DNA of 64,000 nt, taken from NCBI RefSeq assembly GCF_900187015.1, contig NZ_LT906479.1:3720001-3784000 (forward strand), read 5' to 3'. This DNA comes from Serratia ficaria. GTDB lineage: Bacteria > Pseudomonadota > Gammaproteobacteria > Enterobacterales > Enterobacteriaceae. The position numbers and the translations under genes were made by a program. Positions 9,245 through 17,845 of the stretch are shown piece after piece; positions within the stretch are counted from its first letter, which is position 1, and the number at the start of each line of letters is the position of its first letter. The notes under the pieces were generated by a model. That model did not search any database and was not told where the DNA came from. It saw only the letters and a list, made by a program, of their open reading frames with translations.

Positions 9245-10741
9245 ATGAGCCAGTCCGTTCTTGCCAGCGAAACCAACCGCAGCCACCTGCAGCAGATCAT
9301 CTCTGGCTTGTCCGACGGCGTGATCCTGACGGATACCGACCGGACCATCCTGTGGGCCAACGAGGCCGCGCTGAGCATGCATGGCCTGAGTCATCAGGCG
9401 GAGTTGGGGGCCAATGCCGGGGAGTACGCGGCGCGTTTTGCCCTGCGCTATCGCAACAATCATTCGCTGGAGCGGGAACAGTATCCGCTTAACCGGCTCG
9501 CCGGCGGCGAGGCGTTCGATGACCTGGTGGTCGAAGTCAGGCCCGTCGCAGGATCCGACACCCTTTGGGTGCACCGCCTGCGGAGCCTGATTATCGCCGA
9601 TCAACAAGGGCAGCCCGAGCTGCTGGCGCTGATCTTGAGCGACGCCACCGAGTGGGCCAGCGCCGAACAACGTTTTGAAAAAACCTTCAACGCCAATCCG
9701 GCGCCGGCGGTGATCTGCCGCCTGAGTGACCTGCGCTACGTCAAAGTCAATCAGGGGTTTCTCGACATGACCGGCTACCGCCGCGAACAGGTCCTGGGCC
9801 GCTCGGTTTACGAGGTGGACGTGCTGGAGCAGGCCGAGCATAAGGCGCTGGCGGTGCAGCGCCTGGGAGAAGGCGCAACCATCCCGCAGATGGAGGCCGA
9901 GCTGAAGCTGCCCGGCGGGGGAAGCAAGCTGGTGGTGGTGGCCGGCCAACCGCTGGATCTCAATGAAGACGACTGCATGCTGTTTACCTTCACCGATCTG
10001 GAGCCCCGGCGCCAAGCCGAGTCGGCATTGCGTGAAAGCGAGGAACGGTTCGCCAAAGCCTTTCGTTTGAGCCCGGTGCCCACGTTGCTGTGCACCGCGG
10101 GCGATCAGCAGGTGCTGGACGTCAACGAAGCCTTCATAAAAACCACCGAATACGCCGCAGAGGAGCTGATCGGCAAGCCGGTCGAGGAGATCGATGTCAT
10201 CGACGGGCAAGAGGATTGCCGGCGCTTGTTTGCCGCGCTGGGAAAGACCGGCAACGTTGAAAGCCAGGATCTTAAGGTGCGTAAAAAAGGCGGCGAGGTG
10301 ATCGACTGCGTGGTATCGGCCGATGCCGTAAGCATTCACAACGCCCCCTGCTACCTGCTGGTGCTGATGGACATTACCGAACGCAAACGCTCGGAGCTGG
10401 AGCTGGTGAGCGCCATCGAAGAGGTGATGCAGGATGCCTCTTGGTTCAGCCAAACCCTGATCGAAAAGCTGGCCAACGTAAAAAGCCTCAACAAGTCCAC
10501 CCCGTCTGGCGTCGCCTTTGTCGATCTCACCGCCCGCGAACGCGATGTGCTGGGGTTAATCTGCGAGGGGTTGCCGGACAAGAAGATCGCCCTCCGCCTG
10601 AATTTGGCCCTCAATACCGTGCGTAACCATGTGGCGACGGTGTATTCCAAGCTCGACGTACACAGCCGCAGCGAAGCCATCGTTTGGGCCAGAGAACGCG
10701 GCCTGTTTTCCGGTGAGCGTCAGCGAAATAACGGCAAATAG
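9245..10741 (+). CDS. PAS-PAS-PAS-LuxR transcriptional regulator
   Basis: The 498-aa protein has three PAS sensor domains (about residues 13-135, 142-260 and 268-380), each ending in a PAC-like segment such as LLVLMDITERKRSE. A C-terminal LuxR-type helix-turn-helix (about 425-490) carries LTARERDVLGLICEG and NTVRNHVATVYSKL. There is no receiver domain, so the input is probably a small ligand or redox state sensed by PAS. The ATG follows GGAGAAAAC. It is divergent from the 8045-9016 membrane protein and precedes a CsbD-like gene, which together look like a stress-response cluster. The signal is unknown. Confidence 0.85.
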   Translation: MSQSVLASETNRSHLQQIISGLSDGVILTDTDRTILWANEAALSMHGLSHQAELGANAGEYAARFALRYRNNHSLEREQYPLNRLAGGEAFDDLVVEVRPVAGSDTLWVHRLRSLIIADQQGQPELLALILSDATEWASAEQRFEKTFNANPAPAVICRLSDLRYVKVNQGFLDMTGYRREQVLGRSVYEVDVLEQAEHKALAVQRLGEGATIPQMEAELKLPGGGSKLVVVAGQPLDLNEDDCMLFTFTDLEPRRQAESALRESEERFAKAFRLSPVPTLLCTAGDQQVLDVNEAFIKTTEYAAEELIGKPVEEIDVIDGQEDCRRLFAALGKTGNVESQDLKVRKKGGEVIDCVVSADAVSIHNAPCYLLVLMDITERKRSELELVSAIEEVMQDASWFSQTLIEKLANVKSLNKSTPSGVAFVDLTARERDVLGLICEGLPDKKIALRLNLALNTVRNHVATVYSKLDVHSRSEAIVWARERGLFSGERQRNNGK

Positions 10742-10765
10742 CCTGCAAATGCACTAGCTGCGCCG
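10742..10765. promoter_or_regulatory. Second copy of the shared upstream motif
   Basis: CCTGCAAATGCACTAGCTGC and the bases after it match the motif at 9147-9170. It lies about 110 nt upstream of the CsbD-like start. Confidence 0.35.
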
Positions 10766-10872
10766 ATGCAAACTGACCTTATGGCCGACGGATAACGCCC
10801 TTAACATTGAGGGACTCATACGGGCCTCCGCGCCTAGCGGAAGCCAAACGGAACGACCATCAGGAGAAAATG

Positions 10873-11124
10873 ATGAACAGCGAAAAAGCCCAGGGCGTTA
10901 TGGATAAGGTTGTCGGCAGGGCGCAGGAACTGGCTGGCGATGCAACCGGGGACCCGCGGCTGCAGGCCGAAGGCGCCGGCCGCTACGTCGCAGGCGCGCT
11001 GCAAGAAAAATACGGCGATGCTCTGACCTGCATCAACGATACGGTCAAGAAAAACCCGATCGCCACGGTAGCCATCATTGCCGGCGTCGGTTTGCTGGCG
11101 GGCCTGCTGCTGCGCCGCCGTTAA
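10873..11124 (+). CDS. CsbD-like stress protein with hydrophobic C-terminal tail
   Basis: An 83-aa protein. ATG 10873 is preferred over ATG 10870 because AGGAG at 10862-10866 lies 6 nt before it. Residues about 4-50 have the CsbD pattern KAQGVMDKVVGRAQELAGDATGD is cut here: the core reads DKVVGRAQELAGDATG. The last 25 residues form a glycine-rich membrane helix ending LLAGLLLRRR, like the ElaB/DUF883 membrane tails. It may tether to the inner membrane under stress. Its place after the PAS-LuxR gene suggests shared control. Confidence 0.82.
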   Translation: MNSEKAQGVMDKVVGRAQELAGDATGDPRLQAEGAGRYVAGALQEKYGDALTCINDTVKKNPIATVAIIAGVGLLAGLLLRRR

Positions 11125-11310
11125 CGCGCCCTACCGACATCTTCACCGCCCCGGCGAATTCGTCGGGCGGTATTTCACCCGCCATAATGCCGAATCAGCC
11201 GGAATTTTTTCGCCCCGGTTATATTTAATAAATTAAAATAACCGAATTCGCCTTTTATTTCCTGTTGGCGGAATGTTAATATCCATAAATTATTCGCATG
11301 GATAAAAACA

Positions 11311-12240
11311 ATGCTCCCCAATAAAAAACTCTTTCAGCGCGCCAGCCCGTTAACCAGCTATCAGTTTTCTCGGCTGCATACTTTTGAATGCGTCGCCCGC
11401 CATTTATCTTTTTCCCTGGCGGCGGAAGAGCTTTCTATCACCCCCAGCGCGGTGAGCCATAGAATTAACCTGCTTGAAAAACAGCTGGGCTTCCTGTTAT
11501 TCCAGCGTTTCCACCGGCGTATTACGCTCACGCCGGAAGGCGAGCGAATGCAATGGGCGCTCAGCAGCTCCTTCGATACCCTGAATCAGGAAATCCTGGA
11601 TATTAAAAACCGCGAGTTGACGGGCACCCTGACCATTTACTCGCATCCTTCGCTCGTGCAGTGTTTGCTGCTGCCGCGTCTCGGCGATTTTATCGCCCAG
11701 CATCCGACCATTCATTTAAGCATTCTCACCGGGCAGGAAATCATCAACCTGGCTAACCGTGGCGTTGATTTGGCGATGTATTTCGGCAAATTGCCGTCCG
11801 GCAGGCATTTGGACGAAGCCTTTATGCAAGAGTCGATGGTGCCGATCTGCACCCCGCAATACGCCAAGGCGCATCAGCTGTACGACGCGCCGGAAAACCT
11901 GGCGCGCTGCACCCTGCTGCACGACAGATACAACTCCGGCGAAGACGAGTGGCAGACCTGGTCGCAGCATTTTGCTTTAGGCTTGGACACCGACAGCAAA
12001 AGCATGGAGTTCGACCGTTCGGATCTGGCGGTGCTGGCGGCAACCCGCCATCTCGGCGTCGCCATGGGGCGGCTCAATCTGGTGCAGGACTGGATAACCC
12101 GCGGCGAGCTGATTATTCCTTTTAATAACATGATCCTGCCCTGCGAACACTGTTACTTTATGTCGACCATTTCCGAACGTCAGTGGCCAAAGATCGTCGC
12201 CTTCAAAGAGTGGATGATGAAGATAGCGCCCCTGGCCTGA
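11311..12240 (+). CDS. dsdC: LysR-family regulator, DsdC-like
   Basis: The 309-aa protein has an N-terminal winged HTH (about residues 18-78, AAEELSITPSAVSHRIN) and a LysR substrate-binding domain. It matches E. coli DsdC, the D-serine-responsive activator, along its length, with shared stretches such as DTLNQEILDIKN, DRSDLAV and RQWPKI. In E. coli, dsdC also lies beside argW and is divergent from dsdXA. Here no D-serine transporter or deaminase gene is adjacent, so its target is unknown or elsewhere. There is only a weak ribosome site. Confidence 0.8.
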   Translation: MLPNKKLFQRASPLTSYQFSRLHTFECVARHLSFSLAAEELSITPSAVSHRINLLEKQLGFLLFQRFHRRITLTPEGERMQWALSSSFDTLNQEILDIKNRELTGTLTIYSHPSLVQCLLLPRLGDFIAQHPTIHLSILTGQEIINLANRGVDLAMYFGKLPSGRHLDEAFMQESMVPICTPQYAKAHQLYDAPENLARCTLLHDRYNSGEDEWQTWSQHFALGLDTDSKSMEFDRSDLAVLAATRHLGVAMGRLNLVQDWITRGELIIPFNNMILPCEHCYFMSTISERQWPKIVAFKEWMMKIAPLA

Positions 12241-12273
12241 AGGCCGCAGGCGCGTAACCCTCTCCCGACAGGA

Positions 12274-12573
12274 TTACCCTGCCTTGGGGGTATAAGAAAA
12301 CTCAAGCGCGCAGCTGTATAACCGTCCGGCCTTTGAATAATAAATATGCTTGCGGTTATTATCCCAGACCACAGCATAGTTATTAGCAAAGCTGATGACC
12401 TCAACCGGCATTTGATTGGCCAAGCGCATGCGCTTAGTGCTCTTTACCACGGTAAACTCGCCGTTATCACTGAGCGTTATCAACGGATGGCCCCAGGCAT
12501 ATTTGGATATTTGCAGGCCGAGGGTGAATTGGCTTTCGCAGATTATTTGGTAGGTGTGAATATCAACATCCAT
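12274..12573 (-). CDS. Hypothetical 99-aa protein
   Basis: I do not recognise this protein. It is soluble, has no signal peptide and is rich in aromatic residues and beta-strand-like segments (FTVVKS, YAVVWDNNRKHIYYS). It converges on dsdC with 33 nt between them. It lies in AT-rich DNA and has no clear ribosome site, so expression is uncertain. Confidence 0.5.
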   Translation of the reverse strand: MDVDIHTYQIICESQFTLGLQISKYAWGHPLITLSDNGEFTVVKSTKRMRLANQMPVEVISFANNYAVVWDNNRKHIYYSKAGRLYSCALEFSYTPKAG

Positions 12574-13042
12574 AGTTTATATTTTTGCTGCAACCCTCTT
12601 GTTGAAATAAAATAAAAAATAGCGGAAATGAGAAAAATCCGACAACCAACTTACCTCCAGGCATTATTAAACCACTGCATTAACCTTTGGGAATAAAACT
12701 CCCTGCGGGGTGATGAAATTACACGGCATACGAGATCCCCTGACAAGTGAAAAATATAATGCTTGGCGTTAGATGAATTCATCCGAGTCTTGCCGCCCCG
12801 TTGCCGCAGTCATAGCGCCGCAGAGTCAGCGCCCGATGCTGCCCGCGCCCGCCGCGGGCGATTAAAAACAAAACTAATAATTAGCAAGAAAAGTAACTTT
12901 TTGTGTCGCCGATTGTGTTACACATGCCTTCCGCTTTAAAAACATCAAAAAAACCACTGAACCGCACAAAAACTCGGCTTTTTGCGCGGAAGATCGGCAT
13001 GGCGGCGCCGATGACAGTGGCAACCGATAACAGGGATAACAC
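12574..13042. other. Long porin upstream region
   Basis: About 470 bp without a credible gene: AT-rich blocks around a GC-rich centre (about 12790-12860). It presumably carries the porin promoter and a long 5' leader. AGGG lies before the porin ATG. I found no certain promoter hexamers. Confidence 0.55.
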
Positions 13043-14194
13043 ATGCCGATTAAATTGCGCGCATTAACTCAGGCAGTGGCAGTGGGACTGGTGGTCGGCA
13101 GCGCTTCGTTCGCCGCCCAGGCGGAGATCACCCTGCTGAAGCAGGATCCGCAGGCCGGCGACCCGCTCAGCCGGCTTAACTTTACCGTCGGCGGCAGCAT
13201 TCGGCCGCAGTTCAATAACATGACCGGCGACGGCGACAAAGGCTCTTACAAACGCAACGGCTTTGACGGCGGCACCCGCTTCCGCTTCGCGGCGGACTAC
13301 TACCTGTTCGACGGCATCAGCTGGATCGGCTACTACGAGCTGGGGGTGAACATTCCCGCGCTGTTCGACTGGGACCACCACTATGCCGACGGCGCCAACA
13401 ACACCAGCCGCCGCATGCTGTACACCGGCCTGAAAAGCAAAACCTGGGGTCAGCTGACCTTTGGCCAGCAAAACAGCATTTACTACGACGTGGTCGGGGC
13501 CAAAACCGATATCTGGGACTACGACATGCTGGCGCAGGCGCCGGGCAACGGCATCAACGGCGACTACGACGGCTCCTACCGTTCACGCAAAATGCTGAAA
13601 TACAAAAACAGCTTCGGCGATGCGGACCTCTACGCTTCCTACCTGTTCAGCGATGACGAATACCTGCCGGGCAACGGCCTGCGTTACAAGCGCAAGGGCG
13701 GCGGTTCGCTGGGGGTGGATTATCACCTGACGCCGGATCTGACCTGGGGCACCGCCTGGAACTACACCCGCGCCGAAATGCGCAATCCGTCGACCAGCGG
13801 CGCCAAGAGCTACGATCAAAACATCGTCGGTACCGCCATCAGCTGGAAACCGGATAACTGGACGCTGACCTTCGGCGGCGGCTGGTACAACAACTTCCTC
13901 ACCACCAAGAAAGCCGACGTCGACAACTACTTCGCCGGCGACGCCTGGGGCATCGAATATCTGGCCGGCTACACCGTGCCGGTGGGCCAGTATGCGGTGA
14001 AATCCGTGATGCCGTACTTTATGGGCGACCGCCTGGAGTACGTCAGCGGCCGCGACTATCAGCGCATCGATAACGGCCTCGGCGTGACCTTTCAGTTCGA
14101 CTACGGTTTCCGCGTCGATCTGGAGCACGTGCTGACGTCCAGCACCGACAACCTCGGCGATATGACGCTGGTGCGCCTGCGTTACGATTTCTGA
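13043..14194 (+). CDS. Gram-negative outer-membrane porin
   Basis: The 383-aa protein has a signal peptide ending near AAQA (residue 27) and mature sequence rich in alternating aromatic and polar beta strands. It ends in phenylalanine (RLRYDF), the recognition signal for outer-membrane insertion. It has features of general porins: tyrosine- and glycine-rich strands, GQLTFGQQNSIYYD and a late GLGVTFQFDYGF. It is not one of the canonical OmpC/OmpF proteins by eye, and no substrate can be assigned. It is monocistronic, with a terminator at 14209. Confidence 0.85.
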   Translation: MPIKLRALTQAVAVGLVVGSASFAAQAEITLLKQDPQAGDPLSRLNFTVGGSIRPQFNNMTGDGDKGSYKRNGFDGGTRFRFAADYYLFDGISWIGYYELGVNIPALFDWDHHYADGANNTSRRMLYTGLKSKTWGQLTFGQQNSIYYDVVGAKTDIWDYDMLAQAPGNGINGDYDGSYRSRKMLKYKNSFGDADLYASYLFSDDEYLPGNGLRYKRKGGGSLGVDYHLTPDLTWGTAWNYTRAEMRNPSTSGAKSYDQNIVGTAISWKPDNWTLTFGGGWYNNFLTTKKADVDNYFAGDAWGIEYLAGYTVPVGQYAVKSVMPYFMGDRLEYVSGRDYQRIDNGLGVTFQFDYGFRVDLEHVLTSSTDNLGDMTLVRLRYDF

Positions 14195-14208
14195 GGATAG
14201 AAGACGTA

Positions 14209-14235
14209 AAAAAGGCCGCTTGAGCGGCCTTTTTC
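14209..14235. terminator. Rho-independent terminator shared by porin and mltB
   Basis: AAAAAGGCCGCT/AGCGGCCTTTTT hairpin between convergent genes; U-tracts on both strands. Confidence 0.85.
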
Positions 14236-14251
14236 ATTGCGCGGTTCGGCA

Positions 14252-15343
14252 TCAGAACCCGCCGCGCGCCGAGCGCCCCACCGTCTCGCCCAGCTGCCAC
14301 ACCGCCATCGCATAATGGGTGCTGTGGTTATAGCGGGTAATGGTGTAGAAGTTCGGCAGACCGTACCAGTACTGGTAACCGGTGCCGACATCCAGACGCA
14401 GCAGGCTCGCTTCCTGATTGTCGCCCAGCGAGCTCTGCGGGCTGAGGCCGGCCGCCGCCAAAGAGGCGATCGAGTAACGGGTCTTGAAGCCGTGCTCCAG
14501 CCCCGGCGCCTGCCCGTTGGCCTGCACCGCCACCGGCTCGTCCTTGACCCAGCCATGAGCCTTGAAGTAGTTGGCGACGCTGCCGATGGCGTCCACCGGA
14601 TCCCACAGGTTGATATGGCCGTCGCCGTTGAAGTCAACCGCGTAGCTCTTGAAGGAAGAAGGCATGAACTGGCCGTAGCCCATGGCGCCGGCAAAGGAGC
14701 CGCGCAGCTCCAGCGGATCGTCCCCTTCGGCGCGCGACATCAGCAGGAAGGTCTCCAGCTCGCCGGCGAAGTAGTCGGCGCGGCGCGGGTAATCGAAGGC
14801 CAAGGTCGCCAGGGCGTCGATAATGCGGGTTTTGCCCATCACGCGGCCCCAGCGGGTCTCGACGCCGATAATGCCGACGACGATCTCAGGCGGCACGCCG
14901 TATACCTGCCAGGCGCGCTGCAACGCGTCCTGATATTGGTTCCAGAACGCCACGCCGTTTTGCACGTTATCCGGCGTGATGAACTTGTTGCGGTAGCGCA
15001 GCCAGGATCCGTTCGGCCCTGACGGCGGCTGGGTGGTCGGCGTCGGCGCCTGACGATCCATCAGCCGCAACACCGAGTCCAGCCGCCTGGCCTGCGCCAG
15101 CACGTCGTGCAGCTGCTGGCGATCAAAACCGTGCTCCTGCACCATTTTATCGATAAAACGGGCGGCGTTCGGGTTATAGGCGAAATCCCCGCCCAGCGGC
15201 GCGCCGTTGCTGTGAGCAGGCGTCAGCAAAAAGCCGCCCTTCACCGTGGTGCTCTGGGGCGCGGCCGTGGCGCTGGGTTCAGGCGTACTGCTGCAGGCGG
15301 CAAGCAGGGTGATCAGGGGTAAAAGAGCAACCAGGTGACGCAT
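14252..15343 (-). CDS. mltB: MltB, membrane-bound lytic murein transglycosylase B
   Basis: Outer-membrane lipoprotein that cleaves the MurNAc-GlcNAc bond of peptidoglycan with formation of 1,6-anhydro-MurNAc. The 363-aa protein has a lipobox LAAC (Cys17) and the SLT_2 catalytic domain. The acid/base glutamate is E162 in GIIGVETRWGR, the same number as in E. coli Slt35. GYGQFMPSSF and the EF-hand-like loop DFNGDGHINLWD are present. It is convergent with the porin gene. Confidence 0.94.
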   Translation of the reverse strand: MRHLVALLPLITLLAACSSTPEPSATAAPQSTTVKGGFLLTPAHSNGAPLGGDFAYNPNAARFIDKMVQEHGFDRQQLHDVLAQARRLDSVLRLMDRQAPTPTTQPPSGPNGSWLRYRNKFITPDNVQNGVAFWNQYQDALQRAWQVYGVPPEIVVGIIGVETRWGRVMGKTRIIDALATLAFDYPRRADYFAGELETFLLMSRAEGDDPLELRGSFAGAMGYGQFMPSSFKSYAVDFNGDGHINLWDPVDAIGSVANYFKAHGWVKDEPVAVQANGQAPGLEHGFKTRYSIASLAAAGLSPQSSLGDNQEASLLRLDVGTGYQYWYGLPNFYTITRYNHSTHYAMAVWQLGETVGRSARGGF

Positions 15344-15618
15344 CGGATATCCATATGACCATGCAAAAAATTGAGTAGGGTTATGTTAATGCATTGTTCA
15401 ACGCGAACAAACAGGATTATGGCGTCAATTTACGCTCAGAGGCATCAAACGTGCTGAATTGTGAGGCGAAGCACGGAAGCGCAAGGTCACTTGATGTATA
15501 GCCGAAAACATCAACCGCCATTAAATGAGAAAGGTTATCACCTTGACCCTGGAGCCTGCGGCTTTAAAATGCCGATTGTTTTCGGACCGCCGCCGGCATT
15601 TCCGCCGTTCGCGCTGCA
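15344..15618. other. Intergenic region, no feature identified
   Basis: Divergent spacer between mltB and the DUF805-like gene. Promoters are expected here, but none could be fixed. Confidence 0.5.
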
Positions 15619-16077
15619 ATGGACTGTATTTTGGACTCTCTCGGGCACATCGCCAAAAGCGTGTTCACACGCCGCATTACGCGCAGAAACTATGTTTTCT
15701 CGACGATCGTTTTCGCCGCCGGCATCGCGCTGTTGTCGCTGCTGTCGCCCTATCTGGACAAAAACCATTTCTGCAACCATGCGCACGGCGATAGCGCCAA
15801 ATTCCACGCGGTCTTGCTGTATCTGTTGTGCGTCATGGCCTGGTCGCTGTGCTGGCTCGGCCTGATCGTTCGATTTGTCGCCCACACCGCCTTCCGGCTC
15901 AACGACGTCGCGCTTCCCGGCTGGCCGCTGGCGCTGTACCTCTGCGGCGTCATCAACAACTACTGCCCCGGCGCGATGCCGCGCTGGCTGCCGCTCATCA
16001 GCCTGATTGGCGTACTGTGCGCCCTGCTGCTGCCGCCCCGCCTCCTCGCCCGCCGGGCGAAAGGCGGCGCGGATTAA
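15619..16077 (+). CDS. DUF805-like inner-membrane protein
   Basis: The 152-aa protein has about four membrane helices and DUF805-type signatures: a basic FTRRITRRNYV start and RLNDVALPGW between helices. Function is unknown. No ribosome site precedes ATG 15619, so the start may be later. Its TAA overlaps the pgaD TAA by 3 nt (shared TTAA), so the two genes converge with no room for a terminator. Confidence 0.62.
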   Translation: MDCILDSLGHIAKSVFTRRITRRNYVFSTIVFAAGIALLSLLSPYLDKNHFCNHAHGDSAKFHAVLLYLLCVMAWSLCWLGLIVRFVAHTAFRLNDVALPGWPLALYLCGVINNYCPGAMPRWLPLISLIGVLCALLLPPRLLARRAKGGAD

Positions 16078-16514
16078 CGCAGCGACACTACCTTGTTGTC
16101 CGCCATCTCCGGCGGGGTCGCCCGGGCGCTGACCTGGCTGATGCCGCCGCCGTGGTTATGGAAGACCACCGCGATCGGCAGGCGTTTCAGCTGCCCGGTC
16201 AGTTCGGGCGTAATGTAGCCGATACGGGTATTTTGCTGCTGCGCCCGCCAGCGGCCGGCCGCTCTGCGGCGCGAGAAATATTGGTTGTACTTGGCCCAGC
16301 CGATCAGGCTGACGGCGTTAAACAGCGCCACGACGATGTACAGCGAAATCACCTGCAGCAGCGACAGCGCGGAATGCGCCCCGTGCTGCTCCATCACCGA
16401 CATCAGGCCGCGGCTGAACAGGTAAATGAACCCGCACCAGGCGAACAGCGTCAACGCCCCGTCAATCAGGCGCGGCAGCAGGCCGCGTTCAGAATAAATC
16501 AGTATATCCGTCAC
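16074..16514 (-). CDS. pgaD: PgaD, accessory subunit of PNAG synthase
   Basis: Inner-membrane partner of PgaC in poly-beta-1,6-N-acetylglucosamine (PNAG) synthesis; in E. coli the pair is activated by c-di-GMP. I start it at GTG 16514, which overlaps the pgaC stop (GTGA) and has GGAGG 8 nt upstream. This gives 146 aa with two membrane helices (about residues 20-40 and 60-85) and a basic cytoplasmic tail. A longer reading in this frame runs antisense-like through pgaC and is not real. Confidence 0.88.
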   Translation of the reverse strand: MTDILIYSERGLLPRLIDGALTLFAWCGFIYLFSRGLMSVMEQHGAHSALSLLQVISLYIVVALFNAVSLIGWAKYNQYFSRRRAAGRWRAQQQNTRIGYITPELTGQLKRLPIAVVFHNHGGGISQVSARATPPEMADNKVVSLR

Positions 16515-17845
16515 TCTTTCATCCTCCCTATGCCCCGGTCGGGGCTGATCCAGCGCGCGCGTCCGCGCCGGGCTTTCAACATCACTTTGGAAAAGGCCAC
16601 CAGCGTGGTCAGCAGGCTGAGCAGCCAATACACCAGCGGATACCAGATGATCCAAAACAGCGAGCGGCCGAAGTGTTTCTCGTAGCGGCGCTCCAGCATC
16701 AGGCTGACGGTGAACTGCAGCAGGCACACCACCCCCAGCACCAGGCCGGTGAACGCCGGCGTCAGCAGGGAATGAATGCGGATCCCCTCCGGCAGCGGCA
16801 CCGCCAGCCCGACCAGGAAAATCAGCACGCTGACCAGATACGTGAACGCCCACAGCGTGGACAGGCAATATTCGGCGAACAGCAGCCACATATGGCGATG
16901 CTCCCAGGCCCACAGATTGCGCAGGTTCTTCAGGAACACTTCCGCACCGCCCTGCGCCCAGCGCAGGCGCTGTTTCCACAGACCGCGCAGGGTTTCCGGC
17001 ATCAGGATCCAGCACAGCGCCCGCGGCTCGAAGAAGATGGCCCAGTGCTTCAGCTGCAGCTTCCAGCTGATGTCGATGTCCTCGGTGATCATGTCCTGGC
17101 TCCAGTAGCCAACGTCGGTAAGCGCCTGCTTGCGAAACGACGCCACCACCCCGGAGATGGTGAACAGCCGGCCGTAAACGCGCTGCGTACGCTTGATCAA
17201 ACCGATAATCGAAGAAAACTCGCCGACCTGAATGCGCCCGATCAGCGTAGAACGCGTGCGAATGCGCGGGTTGCCGGTCACCGCGCCGACGTGCGGGTTA
17301 GCCAGCAGCGGCGCCACCAGATAAGCCGCCGCATCCCGATCCAGCAGCGCGTCGCCGTCGATGCACACCAGATATTCGCTGCGCGCCGCCGCCGCCCCGG
17401 CCTGCAGGGCTATCGCCTTGCCCTGGTTCTGCGCCAGATGGATCACCCGCAGGCGGGGGAACTCCAGCGTCAGCTGGTCCAGCACCTCGGCGGTGTCATC
17501 GCTCGAGCCGTCGTTGATGGCGATCACTTCAATATTCTGGTAGCGCTGGGCCAACGCCGCCGAGATGGTCTCGCGCGCATTCAGCCCCTCGTTGAAGCAG
17601 GGGATCAGAATGCTGACCGACGGGTTGCCCGGCAGCGCCGGCGGCGGCATATCGGCGTTCCAGCGCCAGTGCCGCTCGCGATGCAGCCAGAAATAAATGC
17701 CGCCGGTGATCCAGATGCCGGACATAAACAGCGGCCAGAAAAACACGAAGTTAAGCAGCATCTCGCCGGTAAACAGCAGCACGATGCCGAAAGGCACGCT
17801 CAACACCACGCACAGGATGAATAAGGCAATTAAACGATCGGTCAT
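16511..17845 (-). CDS. pgaC: PgaC, PNAG polysaccharide synthase (GT2 glycosyltransferase)
   Basis: Polymerises UDP-GlcNAc into PNAG at the inner membrane. The 444-aa protein has N-terminal helices (about 5-55), a GT2 domain with [13 protein letters not shown] (163-165), TED (254-256) and QRLRW (292-296), then C-terminal helices. All synthase-type catalytic motifs are intact. It overlaps pgaB upstream by ATGA and pgaD downstream. Confidence 0.96.
   Translation of the reverse strand: MTDRLIALFILCVVLSVPFGIVLLFTGEMLLNFVFFWPLFMSGIWITGGIYFWLHRERHWRWNADMPPPALPGNPSVSILIPCFNEGLNARETISAALAQRYQNIEVIAINDGSSDDTAEVLDQLTLEFPRLRVIHLAQNQGKAIALQAGAAAARSEYLVCIDGDALLDRDAAAYLVAPLLANPHVGAVTGNPRIRTRSTLIGRIQVGEFSSIIGLIKRTQRVYGRLFTISGVVASFRKQALTDVGYWSQDMITEDIDISWKLQLKHWAIFFEPRALCWILMPETLRGLWKQRLRWAQGGAEVFLKNLRNLWAWEHRHMWLLFAEYCLSTLWAFTYLVSVLIFLVGLAVPLPEGIRIHSLLTPAFTGLVLGVVCLLQFTVSLMLERRYEKHFGRSLFWIIWYPLVYWLLSLLTTLVAFSKVMLKARRGRARWISPDRGIGRMKE

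Noticed and set aside
16515..17015. Upstream extension of the pgaD frame
   Set aside because: It runs through pgaC in another frame; GTG 16514 with GGAGG and the E. coli-like start is the real beginning.
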